Made by a program: the position numbers and the translations under genes | Origin: Acidobacteriota bacterium | GTDB taxonomy: Bacteria > Acidobacteriota > Polarisedimenticolia > J045 | DNA: 7,097 nt | Direction: 5' to 3' | NCBI GenBank assembly: GCA_027064265.1 | Contig: JAMOQA010000510.1 | Location: 1 to 7,097, forward strand | Shown: in pieces, positions 1 through 5,604 of the stretch | Numbering within the stretch: the first letter of the stretch is position 1 | Layout: each line of letters starts with the position of its first letter | Notes under the pieces: generated by a model | Seen by the model: the letters and a program-made list of their open reading frames with translations, nothing else | What the model was told of the DNA's origin: nothing | Databases searched by the model: none

Positions 1-39
1 GGAAACAACGAAGGGCGGTCACGTGCCCGACAATATCCG

Positions 40-864
40 TCAGGACCGTCCTTGCTCTTCCCCTTCGGCGAGGGCAACGCCGTCGAGACCCAGGTAGTGC
101 CCCACCTCGTAGAGCAGGGTCAGCCGGATCTCCCGGACCAGGACGTCGAAACCGGGGCACATCCGCTCCAGGTTCCGCTTGTAGAGGAACAGGACGTCCA
201 GTTCCGGGTCGGTGTCCTCTTCGCGGTCGGGCAGCGGAATCCCGGGGAAGAGCCCGTACAGGCAGGGGTCGAGCGGAGGGTCGAACGCGAGCAGGTCTTC
301 CTCGTCGGGCAGGTCCCGGACGACGAGATGCAACCGATCGAGGGCCTCCCGCATCACCGCGGGCAGGTCGGCGATCGCCTCCTCCACCGCGTCGTCGAAC
401 TCCTCGGGCGACCGGCGCACGGGCCGCGGGTAGGCCTCCGGGTCGATGGAATGCGCGCGGAGGAAGTACTCCTCGGCCAGGTCCCACTCGCCCCGTCGCT
501 CGACGCAGAGCCCCATCCAGTAGCACGCCTGCGGGTCGGAGGGCTCGATCTCGAGCGCCCGGGCGAGGATCGCCTCGGCATCCTCGAACTCGCAGAGCTC
601 GTAGAGACACAGGCCGAGGTCCGCCAGGACGACCACGTCGTGGGGGTCCTCCTCGAGCAGCTCCTCCAGCCACGGGATCGCCTCACCGTACCGCCCCTGT
701 TCGATGACGGCCGATGCCGCCACCTGCCGGGCGTCGGCGGACGCCGGGGAGAGCATCAGGGCGCGCCGGGCCAGGGCTTCCGCCTCGGCGTGGTCGCCGG
801 CGTCGTACGCCATGCGCGCCAGCCGAACCAGCTCGTCGGCACTCCGTCGCGGTCGTTCGGTCAT
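40..864 (-). CDS. TPR-repeat protein with C-terminal zincin-like metallopeptidase domain, altered active site
   Basis: The protein is 274 aa. Residues about 8-143 form three to four tetratricopeptide repeats, seen as regularly spaced helix pairs with signatures such as YDAGDHAEAEALARRAL, YELCEFEDAEAILARALEIEP and EWDLAEEYFLRAHSIDP. TPRs usually mediate protein-protein contacts. Residues about 155-262 resemble the small zincin-like family (Pfam Zincin_1): EEFDDAVEEAIADLP, then FDPPLDPCLYGLFPGIPLP, then VREIRLTLLYEVGHYLGLD. In that family the last block normally carries HExxHxxG. Here the first His is Tyr (Y252), while E253, H256 and G259 remain, so catalysis is doubtful. There is no signal peptide or TM segment, so it is probably cytoplasmic. 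The ATG at 864 was chosen because the TPR region begins there, a G-rich stretch (872-877) lies 7 nt upstream, and a candidate promoter sits further up. The open frame extends upstream only as antisense to the next gene. The gene is divergent from the secreted-protein gene at 952. Confidence 0.85.
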   Translation of the reverse strand: MTERPRRSADELVRLARMAYDAGDHAEAEALARRALMLSPASADARQVAASAVIEQGRYGEAIPWLEELLEEDPHDVVVLADLGLCLYELCEFEDAEAILARALEIEPSDPQACYWMGLCVERRGEWDLAEEYFLRAHSIDPEAYPRPVRRSPEEFDDAVEEAIADLPAVMREALDRLHLVVRDLPDEEDLLAFDPPLDPCLYGLFPGIPLPDREEDTDPELDVLFLYKRNLERMCPGFDVLVREIRLTLLYEVGHYLGLDGVALAEGEEQGRS

Positions 865-901
865 CTCGTGACCCCCCGGGGGCGTCCCGCCCCGGATCGT
901 G

Positions 902-910
902 AGGATAGCA
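902..910 (-). promoter_or_regulatory. Candidate extended -10 promoter for the TPR/zincin gene
   Basis: On the minus strand this reads TGCTATCCT, a TGn extension followed by a TATCCT hexamer (4 of 6 to TATAAT). It would start transcription near position 895, giving a leader of about 30 nt before the ATG at 864. No convincing -35 box is visible, which is tolerated by extended -10 promoters. It is one of few AT-containing stretches in this GC-rich intergenic region. The assignment is by inspection only. Confidence 0.4.
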
Positions 911-938
911 CCGGCCTGCCCGGGCCGCCGCGGACGGG

Positions 939-951
939 TACAATCCGGCCC
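939..951 (+). promoter_or_regulatory. Candidate -10 element for a leaderless transcript of the secreted-protein gene
   Basis: TACAAT at 939-944 is a good -10 hexamer (5 of 6 to TATAAT). Only 7 nt separate it from the ATG at 952, so transcription would begin at or next to the A of the start codon. No Shine-Dalgarno-like purine run lies before the ATG. Both facts fit a leaderless mRNA. A weak -35 candidate (CTGCCC, 916-921) lies 17 bp upstream. Confidence 0.4.
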
Positions 952-1986
952 ATGAGCAGAAACCGCTGGATCTCCTCGATCGTCCTCCTCTTCTCCTTGT
1001 CGCTCGTTCCCGCCACCGCCAGCCCGGGGAACCCCCCGCCGGACGCCGGCGGCGGGGCCCCTGCGGTCGGCGAGCCGGTGGCGCCCGCCTTCCGGTTCGA
1101 ACGCCACCTGGCCGCGGGCAGGGCGTACCTGGAGTCGCTCCCGGAGGGAACGCGGATCACGGTCCACCGGAACGACGGGACGAGCTTCTCCCTCGTGCTT
1201 CGCGGCGGGATCCTCCTTCCGGACCCGGACCTGCCGGCCCTGCGCGTCGACGGGTCCGACCTGGTCTCTCCCCTCGGGCACCGGCTGCACCTCGGACGGG
1301 CGCCGGGCGGGCGGTTCCGCGCGACGCTCACGACGCCTTCGGGCACGGCGACCCAGTTCACTCGCCAGGGCGCGATCCTGATGGTGGTCACCCGGGGCGG
1401 CCGGAACTGGTCGTACTCCGTGAACCACGAGCTGGTTCTCCGGCTCACCGACGGGACCGAGATCTCCATCACCGACCGCGCCCGCAAGTGGACCGCCACC
1501 GATCTCCACGGCAACCGCTTCCGCTGGGAAGAAGATGACCCCCGCTGGATCCGGCTCCCGGCGCTCCCCTCGCCCCCGCTGGTGCCCCGGTTCCTCGGCT
1601 ACTACTACCAGGCGGGGGACGGGGACGAGTGGCGACGCCCGGTCAAGGAAGACCACCTGGTCTTCGCCTGGAACTGGTACCCGACGGGTCTCCCGCTCTC
1701 GCGCCTGCTCGAGGAGGTCCTGCAGGAACCGCGCCGCCACGACGTCAAGTACCAGTACGAGCGCATCCCCCGAATGCAGCCACCGCCCGAGGAGGCCGCG
1801 GTGCTCGTCGGCCGTCGCTTCGCCCTGTGCGGTGGCGATCGCGTCACCTTCGAGGTGCCGGGGAAGGAACCGGTCACCGTCTTCCTCTTCCCCGGGCCGA
1901 TCGACCCGGACTACACCCTCCCCCGCATGAAGCTTCCGGGAACGATCCCCCTGCCGCGCCAGGCGGGTCCGGGAGGTACCCGATGA
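952..1986 (+). CDS. Secreted protein of unknown function, translationally coupled to an S9 peptidase
   Basis: The protein is 344 aa and I do not recognise its family. Residues 1-23 form a typical Sec signal peptide: RNR near the N-terminus, hydrophobic core ISSIVLLFSLSLV, and an ATA cleavage site before S24. A Pro/Gly/Ala-rich linker follows (24-46). The mature part looks beta-rich, with two similar strand-turn-strand units around NDGTSFSLVLRGG (74-86) and TDGTEISITDRARKW (166-180). An aromatic stretch follows at 214-245 (FLGYYYQ, FAWNWYPTG). The only Cys in the whole protein is C293, so no disulfide within a monomer is expected and there is no lipobox. The ATG at 952 is chosen because the signal peptide begins there; the open frame upstream is antisense to the TPR gene. 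Its TGA overlaps the ATG of the downstream peptidase by 4 bp, so the two are probably co-expressed. It could be a chaperone, inhibitor, substrate or unrelated envelope protein; none of these is shown. Confidence 0.82.
   Translation: MSRNRWISSIVLLFSLSLVPATASPGNPPPDAGGGAPAVGEPVAPAFRFERHLAAGRAYLESLPEGTRITVHRNDGTSFSLVLRGGILLPDPDLPALRVDGSDLVSPLGHRLHLGRAPGGRFRATLTTPSGTATQFTRQGAILMVVTRGGRNWSYSVNHELVLRLTDGTEISITDRARKWTATDLHGNRFRWEEDDPRWIRLPALPSPPLVPRFLGYYYQAGDGDEWRRPVKEDHLVFAWNWYPTGLPLSRLLEEVLQEPRRHDVKYQYERIPRMQPPPEEAAVLVGRRFALCGGDRVTFEVPGKEPVTVFLFPGPIDPDYTLPRMKLPGTIPLPRQAGPGGTR
1971..1977 (+). promoter_or_regulatory. Shine-Dalgarno site of the S9 peptidase gene
   Basis: GGGAGGT lies inside the last codons of the secreted-protein gene, with GGAGG 6 nt before the ATG at 1983. 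It decides the start of the peptidase: the open frame extends back to 1629 but only as an out-of-frame overlap of the preceding gene, and the signal peptide begins at this ATG. Together with the ATGA overlap it supports translational coupling. Confidence 0.75.
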
Positions 1987-4082
1987 AAAAGGCGAAGAAG
2001 ACGTTTCATCTGCTCACCCTGCCGATCCTCCTCCTCGGGGCCCTCCTTCCGGCCCTCGGCGCGGAACCGTCGCGTCCGCTGGACGAGATGGACGTCGCCC
2101 GGACCCGGTACGTGGTCGACGCGGTCGTCTCGCCGGACGGCGGCCGCATCGCCTGGCGGCTCGCCGATCCGCGCATTCCCGGCAAGGACGACGACGGCCC
2201 GGCGCGGCTGCCCCTCTACGTGACGACGGTGGGCCCGGAGCCGCGCACCCGGCGCTGGCTGCCCCGCGACGTGCGCGCCTCCGCCCTCGCCTGGTCGCCG
2301 GACGGCCGCTGGCTCGCCTACCTGGCGAAACGCGGTGACGACGAGCACACCTCCATCTGGGCGCTCCCGGTCGAGGGAGGCGAGTCGGTCCGCCTGGTGT
2401 CCTTCGAGACCGGGATCCAGGCCTTCGACTGGAGCCCGGATGGACGGCGCATCGCCTTCGTCGCCGCCGAACCGGTCCCCCAGGAAAGGAAGGAGCTGCG
2501 GAAGAAGGGATTCGACCAGGAGATCTTCGAGGAAGACTGGCAGCCGCACCACGTGTACGTGGTCGACGTCCCGGCCGATCCCCTGGCACCGGACGCGGAG
2601 GCGGGCGAGCCGCGTTCCCTCGGCGACCTCCCCGGCCAGCCCTGGCACGTCCGGTGGAGCCCCGATGGAACGAGGCTCCTCGTCGACCTCTCGCCCCGCC
2701 CCCTCACCGACGACCGGTACATGTTCCGGCGCCTCCACGTGATCGATGCCGGGAACGGGAAGGTCCTGGCGAAGATCGCGAACCCGGGGAAGCTCGGCCA
2801 CTTCGACTGGGCGCCGGACGGGCGGACCGTCCTGTTGGTCTCCGCCGTCGACATCCACGACCCGAAGGAAGGCCGGCTGATGGCGGTGCCGGCTTCCGGC
2901 GGAGAGCTTCGTGACCTCCTCCCGGACCTCGCCGACACGGGACACGTGGTGACCTTCTCCGTCACGAACGACGGGACGATCCTCTGGCTCGCCGACGTCG
3001 GGGTCGGTTCGCGGGTCGGCCGGGTGCGCCCGGACGGCACCGGGATGGAGGTGCTCTTCGACTCCACCGATCCGGTCTTCGCCGGGATGAGCGCCGATGC
3101 GACCGGCGGGCGGATCGCCCTGGTCGGCGAGTCGCCCACCCATCCCCGGGAGCTGTTCACGTTCCGGCCCGGCGAGAAGGCCCCGCGGCGCCTGACGAAC
3201 CTGAATCCCTGGCTGGCGGAGCGGCGCCTCGGCCGCCAGGAGATCGTCCGGTGGAAGGCGAAGGACGGGCTCGAGATCGAGGGCCTGCTGATCCACCCGG
3301 TCGAGCGGAAGGACGGTGAGCGGGTCCCGCTGATCGTCGTCTGCCACGGCGGGCCGGAGAGCCACTACCGCAACGGCTGGATCACCCGGTACGCCACGCC
3401 CGGCCAGGTGGCCGCGGGCCGGGGCTACGCGGTCCTCTACCCGAACTACCGGGGCAGCACCGGCTACGGGGTGGCGTTCTCGAAGGCGGACCAGGGCGAC
3501 GGCGGGGGCAGGGAGTTCGAGGACGTCCTCGCGGGGATCGACCACGTGGTGGCGATGGGGCTCGCCGACCCGGGCCGGGTCGGCATCACGGGGGGCAGCT
3601 ACGGCGGCTTCTTCACCGGCTGGGCGGCCACCCGCTGGTCCTCGCGCTTCCAGGCCGCGGTGATGTTCGTCGGGATCTCCGACCAGCTCTCCAAGGTCGG
3701 GACCACCGACATCCCGAAGGAGATGGAGCTGGTCCACTGGCTGACCACGCCGTACGAGAACCTGGATCTCTTCCTCGACCGGAGCTCGGTGCTCCATGCG
3801 AAGGATGCGCGCACGCCGCTCCTGATCCTCGGCGGCAAGGAGGACCGGCGGGTCGACCCGGGCCAGTCGATGGAGCTGTACCGGGCGCTGAAGTTCTGGG
3901 GCAGGACGCCGGTACGCCTGGTGCGCTACCCCGGCGAGGGACACGGCAATCGGCGGGCCGCTTCCCGCCTCGACTACAACCTGCGGATGATGCGCTGGTT
4001 CGACCACTTCCTCGTCCGGGGCGAGAAGACGCTTCCCCCGTGGGAGCTCTCCTATCCGCTTCCCGGGGACGAGGAGGAATGA
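1983..4082 (+). CDS. Exported S9-family serine peptidase (prolyl oligopeptidase / acylaminoacyl-peptidase type)
   Basis: The protein is 699 aa, a usual length for the family. Residues 1 to about 26 are a Sec signal peptide (MKKAKK, then the core LLTLPILLLGALLPALG), so the enzyme should act in the periplasm or outside the cell. Residues about 28-410 form the beta-propeller, marked by recurring SPDG blades at S50, S105, S151, S226 and APDG at A277. The C-terminal alpha/beta-hydrolase domain (about 420-690) has all expected elements: oxyanion-hole segment HGGP at 455-458, the NYRGSTGYG strand, nucleophile S539 in GGSYGGF, acid D621 in GGKEDRRV, and H654 in GEGHG. The triad is intact and the enzyme is probably active. 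Family members cleave short peptides, often after proline or removing N-terminal residues or acylated residues; the exact specificity cannot be read from sequence. It is the second gene of an apparent two-gene operon with an unknown exported protein. Confidence 0.93.
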   Translation: MKKAKKTFHLLTLPILLLGALLPALGAEPSRPLDEMDVARTRYVVDAVVSPDGGRIAWRLADPRIPGKDDDGPARLPLYVTTVGPEPRTRRWLPRDVRASALAWSPDGRWLAYLAKRGDDEHTSIWALPVEGGESVRLVSFETGIQAFDWSPDGRRIAFVAAEPVPQERKELRKKGFDQEIFEEDWQPHHVYVVDVPADPLAPDAEAGEPRSLGDLPGQPWHVRWSPDGTRLLVDLSPRPLTDDRYMFRRLHVIDAGNGKVLAKIANPGKLGHFDWAPDGRTVLLVSAVDIHDPKEGRLMAVPASGGELRDLLPDLADTGHVVTFSVTNDGTILWLADVGVGSRVGRVRPDGTGMEVLFDSTDPVFAGMSADATGGRIALVGESPTHPRELFTFRPGEKAPRRLTNLNPWLAERRLGRQEIVRWKAKDGLEIEGLLIHPVERKDGERVPLIVVCHGGPESHYRNGWITRYATPGQVAAGRGYAVLYPNYRGSTGYGVAFSKADQGDGGGREFEDVLAGIDHVVAMGLADPGRVGITGGSYGGFFTGWAATRWSSRFQAAVMFVGISDQLSKVGTTDIPKEMELVHWLTTPYENLDLFLDRSSVLHAKDARTPLLILGGKEDRRVDPGQSMELYRALKFWGRTPVRLVRYPGEGHGNRRAASRLDYNLRMMRWFDHFLVRGEKTLPPWELSYPLPGDEEE

Positions 4083-4085
4083 CGC

Positions 4086-4147
4086 AGGGGCGCAGCGTGC
4101 TGCGCGTGAACGAGAACGAGAAGGCGTAGGGGCGCAGCGTGCTGCGC
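4086..4147 (+). repeat. 20-bp direct repeat, two copies 42 bp apart
   Basis: AGGGGCGCAGCGTGCTGCGC occurs exactly at 4086-4105 and again at 4128-4147. Each copy contains the palindromic stem GCGCAGC/GCTGCGC with a GT loop. The first copy starts 3 nt after the peptidase stop codon. The second copy is the left hairpin of the larger element at 4115-4230. The intervening sequence includes a small tandem repetition (GAACGAGAACGAGAAG). The first copy looks like a partial or degenerate unit of the same repeat family. Confidence 0.85.
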
Positions 4148-4230
4148 CCGGGTGCCGCGCAGCGGCACCATGGTTGGCCGGGCTTCGCCCGGCACGGGTC
4201 GAGCACGCTCGACCCCTACGCATTCACGTT
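4115..4230. repeat. REP/MITE-like quasi-palindromic element with four hairpins
   Basis: The ends are imperfect inverted repeats of 18 bp: AACGAGAAGGCGTAGGGG (4115-4132) against the complement of 4213-4230, matching at 16 of 18 positions and perfectly over the inner 9 (GCGTAGGGG). Between them lie four perfect hairpins: H1 4130-4149 (9-bp stem, GT loop), H2 4151-4169 (8-bp stem, GCA loop), H3 4177-4193 (7-bp stem, TTC loop) and H4 4196-4215 (9-bp stem, AC loop). The whole is roughly symmetrical about an ACCATGGT palindrome at 4167-4174. No protein is encoded, so it would depend on a transposase elsewhere, as REP elements and MITEs do. Its place between convergent genes means it could also block read-through, but there is no clear T-tract for an intrinsic terminator. 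Copy number cannot be judged from one window. Confidence 0.75.
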
Positions 4231-4280
4231 GAGCGCAAGGGCGGCACCCACGGCCGGGCCTTGTGCTCCGTGCGCGAGGA

Positions 4281-5384
4281 TCAGCCGAGACCGGCTTCCA
4301 GGTTCCGCTCCGCCCTCCGCGAGGCGTTCACGACGTCGATCTCGACGAGGAGGACGATCCGGTCTTCGCGCGGGTTCTCCTCGACTCGCACGTCCGCCCC
4401 GTAGGCCCGCAGGAGCAGGAGCGGCTGCAGGACCTTGCGGGGCTCCACCGCCAGGCGGTCCGCCGTCCGCCACCCGATCGTGACGAGGGCCCGTCCTTCC
4501 CGCGTCTCCTCGAGCCCGATCCGGACCGGCCCCACCGGTTCACCCCAGGCGAAGATCCGGCCGAGAGCCTCGTCGAACCCCGACACCAGGTCCGGGGGGC
4601 GGGCCACGACCAGCAGCCGGCCGCTGCCCGGGGGCGCCTCCGGTCCTCCCGGCCCCGGGAACACGATCGCGCCGCTGGCCACCTCGGCTCCGTGCCGTTC
4701 CCGGGCGAGCCACCCCAGCACCGCGCGCAGGTCGGCGACGACCCTGCGGCCCAGGTCCCGCCGGAGGAGATCGGCGGCATCGAGGGCCAGGGTGCACGCC
4801 CGGGCCACGACCTGCGGGTCGAACGGCACCGGCTCACCGGGCAGGCAGGCGGCGCCTTCCAGCTCCTCGACCAGCGCCAGGATCGCTTCCTCGAGCCGTT
4901 CGAGGGCACGGTGTTCGGGGGCGAGCTGCCGCGCCGTCACCAGCAGGTCCCCCAGCCTGTCGATCGCTCCGGCGAGGACCCGGGAGATGGCGTCCCGCAG
5001 CCGCGCGGCGAGCCGGGCTCCCGGAACCTCGCCCTCCGCGACGTTGAGGACGAGGAGCCGGAGCGTCTCGAGGTCTCGCCGTCCCCAGGCGCCCGGGCGA
5101 ACGTCGGAGGAGGCCTCCCAGAACAGCCGCCACGAGGCCTCGCGACGGGCCTCGGCCGCCGCCCGCTCCGCCATTTCCGCTTCCCGGGCCGCCTGCCGCT
5201 CCCGGAACCAGGTGAGCACGCCGCCGGCGACCATCCCGGCGGCGACACCGGTCAGGAGCGCCGTGGCGGAACCGAGACCGGCTCCCGCCACGCCGAGGGA
5301 GATCCCGGCGACCAGGACGAGGGTGGCCACCGGAAGCAGCATCTTCCGCAGGAACACCCGGACAGCCTCGAGACCGGGAGACAC
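4281..5384 (-). CDS. Membrane protein with two TM helices, coiled coil and possible degenerate HATPase-like C-terminus
   Basis: About 367-370 aa; I do not recognise a named family. Numbered from the upstream GTG (5393), residues 18-38 and 42-62 are two adjacent transmembrane helices, followed by a charged Arg/Glu/Ala-rich helix (63-88, probable coiled coil) and a long helical region (105-235) rich in Leu and Ala. The C-terminal part (about 255-353) resembles the fold of a histidine-kinase ATPase domain in general pattern. A helix (DLVSGFDEALGRIFAWG) stands where the N box would be, a strand (ALVTIGWRTADR) follows, and the end reads LQPLLLLRAYGADVRVEENP, like the usual final helix and strand. 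The N-box Asn, the DxG motif and the glycine-rich lid are absent, so kinase activity is unlikely and homology is tentative. No phosphoacceptor His is evident. The stop at 4281-4283 faces the S9 gene, and the 5' end is divergent from the ketosynthase gene. The 5384 GTG is preferred for SD spacing; 5393 is an alternative. Confidence 0.75.
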   Translation of the reverse strand: MSPGLEAVRVFLRKMLLPVATLVLVAGISLGVAGAGLGSATALLTGVAAGMVAGGVLTWFRERQAAREAEMAERAAAEARREASWRLFWEASSDVRPGAWGRRDLETLRLLVLNVAEGEVPGARLAARLRDAISRVLAGAIDRLGDLLVTARQLAPEHRALERLEEAILALVEELEGAACLPGEPVPFDPQVVARACTLALDAADLLRRDLGRRVVADLRAVLGWLARERHGAEVASGAIVFPGPGGPEAPPGSGRLLVVARPPDLVSGFDEALGRIFAWGEPVGPVRIGLEETREGRALVTIGWRTADRLAVEPRKVLQPLLLLRAYGADVRVEENPREDRIVLLVEIDVVNASRRAERNLEAGLG

Positions 5385-5393
5385 GCGCCCCAC

Positions 5394-5401
5394 CCTCCTC
5401 C
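5394..5401 (-). promoter_or_regulatory. Shine-Dalgarno site of the two-TM membrane protein gene
   Basis: On the minus strand the sequence reads GGAGGAGG (5401 to 5394), immediately followed by GTG at 5393. That GTG has almost no spacer from the 3' AGGAGG, although GGAGG at 5401-5397 is 3 nt away. A second in-frame GTG at 5384 sits 9 nt after AGGAGG and is better placed. The product differs by only three N-terminal residues. No ATG is available nearby before the first TM helix. Confidence 0.55.
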
Positions 5402-5516
5402 TTCCCCTCCCCGGGGACCGCCCGCGGGACCCTCCCCTCCCGTCGGCAACGGCCTATTCCTCGTACGGCGGTCGCCGCGCTCGCGCAACCGCGAAACCCG
5501 CCTCCCCGACCGCCTC

Positions 5517-5545
5517 TTGCCCGGATCCGGGCGGCATCGTACCGT
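5517..5545 (+). promoter_or_regulatory. Weak candidate promoter for the ketosynthase gene
   Basis: TTGCCC (5517-5522) and TACCGT (5540-5545) are separated by 17 bp, the normal sigma-70 spacing. The -35 matches 4 of 6 and the -10 only 3 of 6, but the -10 keeps the key TA...T positions. Transcription would begin near 5552, leaving a leader of about 50 nt. Inspection only. Confidence 0.25.
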
Positions 5546-5592
5546 TCGGGAACCCTGCGGATCCCCGGGCCGGGTCCGCGGGGAACACCACC

Positions 5593-5599
5593 AGGGAGG
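5593..5599 (+). promoter_or_regulatory. Shine-Dalgarno site of the ketosynthase gene
   Basis: AGGGAGG with GGAGG 5 nt before the ATG at 5605. It fixes the start of the ketosynthase. The same frame stays open for more than 1 kb upstream, but that part is antisense to the membrane-protein gene and has no similarity to a ketosynthase. Confidence 0.8.
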
Positions 5600-5604
5600 A
5601 CCCG

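Larger units (their letters stand above)
4083..4280. other. Convergent intergenic region containing repeats
   Basis: This 198-bp stretch lies between the 3' ends of the S9 peptidase gene and the oppositely oriented membrane-protein gene. It holds a 20-bp direct repeat and a 116-bp quasi-palindromic element with four hairpins. The remaining part, 4231-4280, shows nothing recognisable. Short open frames across it consist of repeat sequence and are not credible genes. Confidence 0.7.
5402..5604. other. Divergent intergenic region between membrane-protein and ketosynthase genes
   Basis: About 200 bp separate the two start codons. The part next to the minus gene is strongly C-rich on the plus strand (5394-5450). 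For the minus gene a weak TTGCGC (5488-5483) followed 17 bp later by TACGAG (5465-5460) is the best promoter-like pair I can find, and I do not rate it highly. For the plus gene see the candidate at 5517-5545. No RNA gene or riboswitch fold is recognised. Confidence 0.5.

Noticed and set aside
11..30. Imperfect palindrome around CACGTG downstream of the TPR/zincin gene
   Set aside because: The arms are short with little loop space and no T-tract; in GC-rich sequence this is not distinguishable from chance.
4130..4215. Intrinsic transcription terminator for the convergent genes
   Set aside because: The stems are strong, but neither strand has a T-tract after any of the hairpins, and the inverted ends point to a mobile repeat. 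A termination side effect remains possible.
4126..4219. CRISPR-like repeat array
   Set aside because: The repeated units are palindromic hairpins of differing sequence with no equal-length spacers, only two exact copies of one 20-bp unit, and no cas genes.
1911..4223. A 770-codon open frame on the minus strand
   Set aside because: Fully antisense to the S9 peptidase, which has an intact triad, SD and signal peptide. The antisense product lacks any recognisable motif.
4139..4483. Small plus-strand ORFs starting in the hairpin element
   Set aside because: Their N-termini translate repeat sequence and the rest is antisense to the membrane-protein gene; no SD or family signal.
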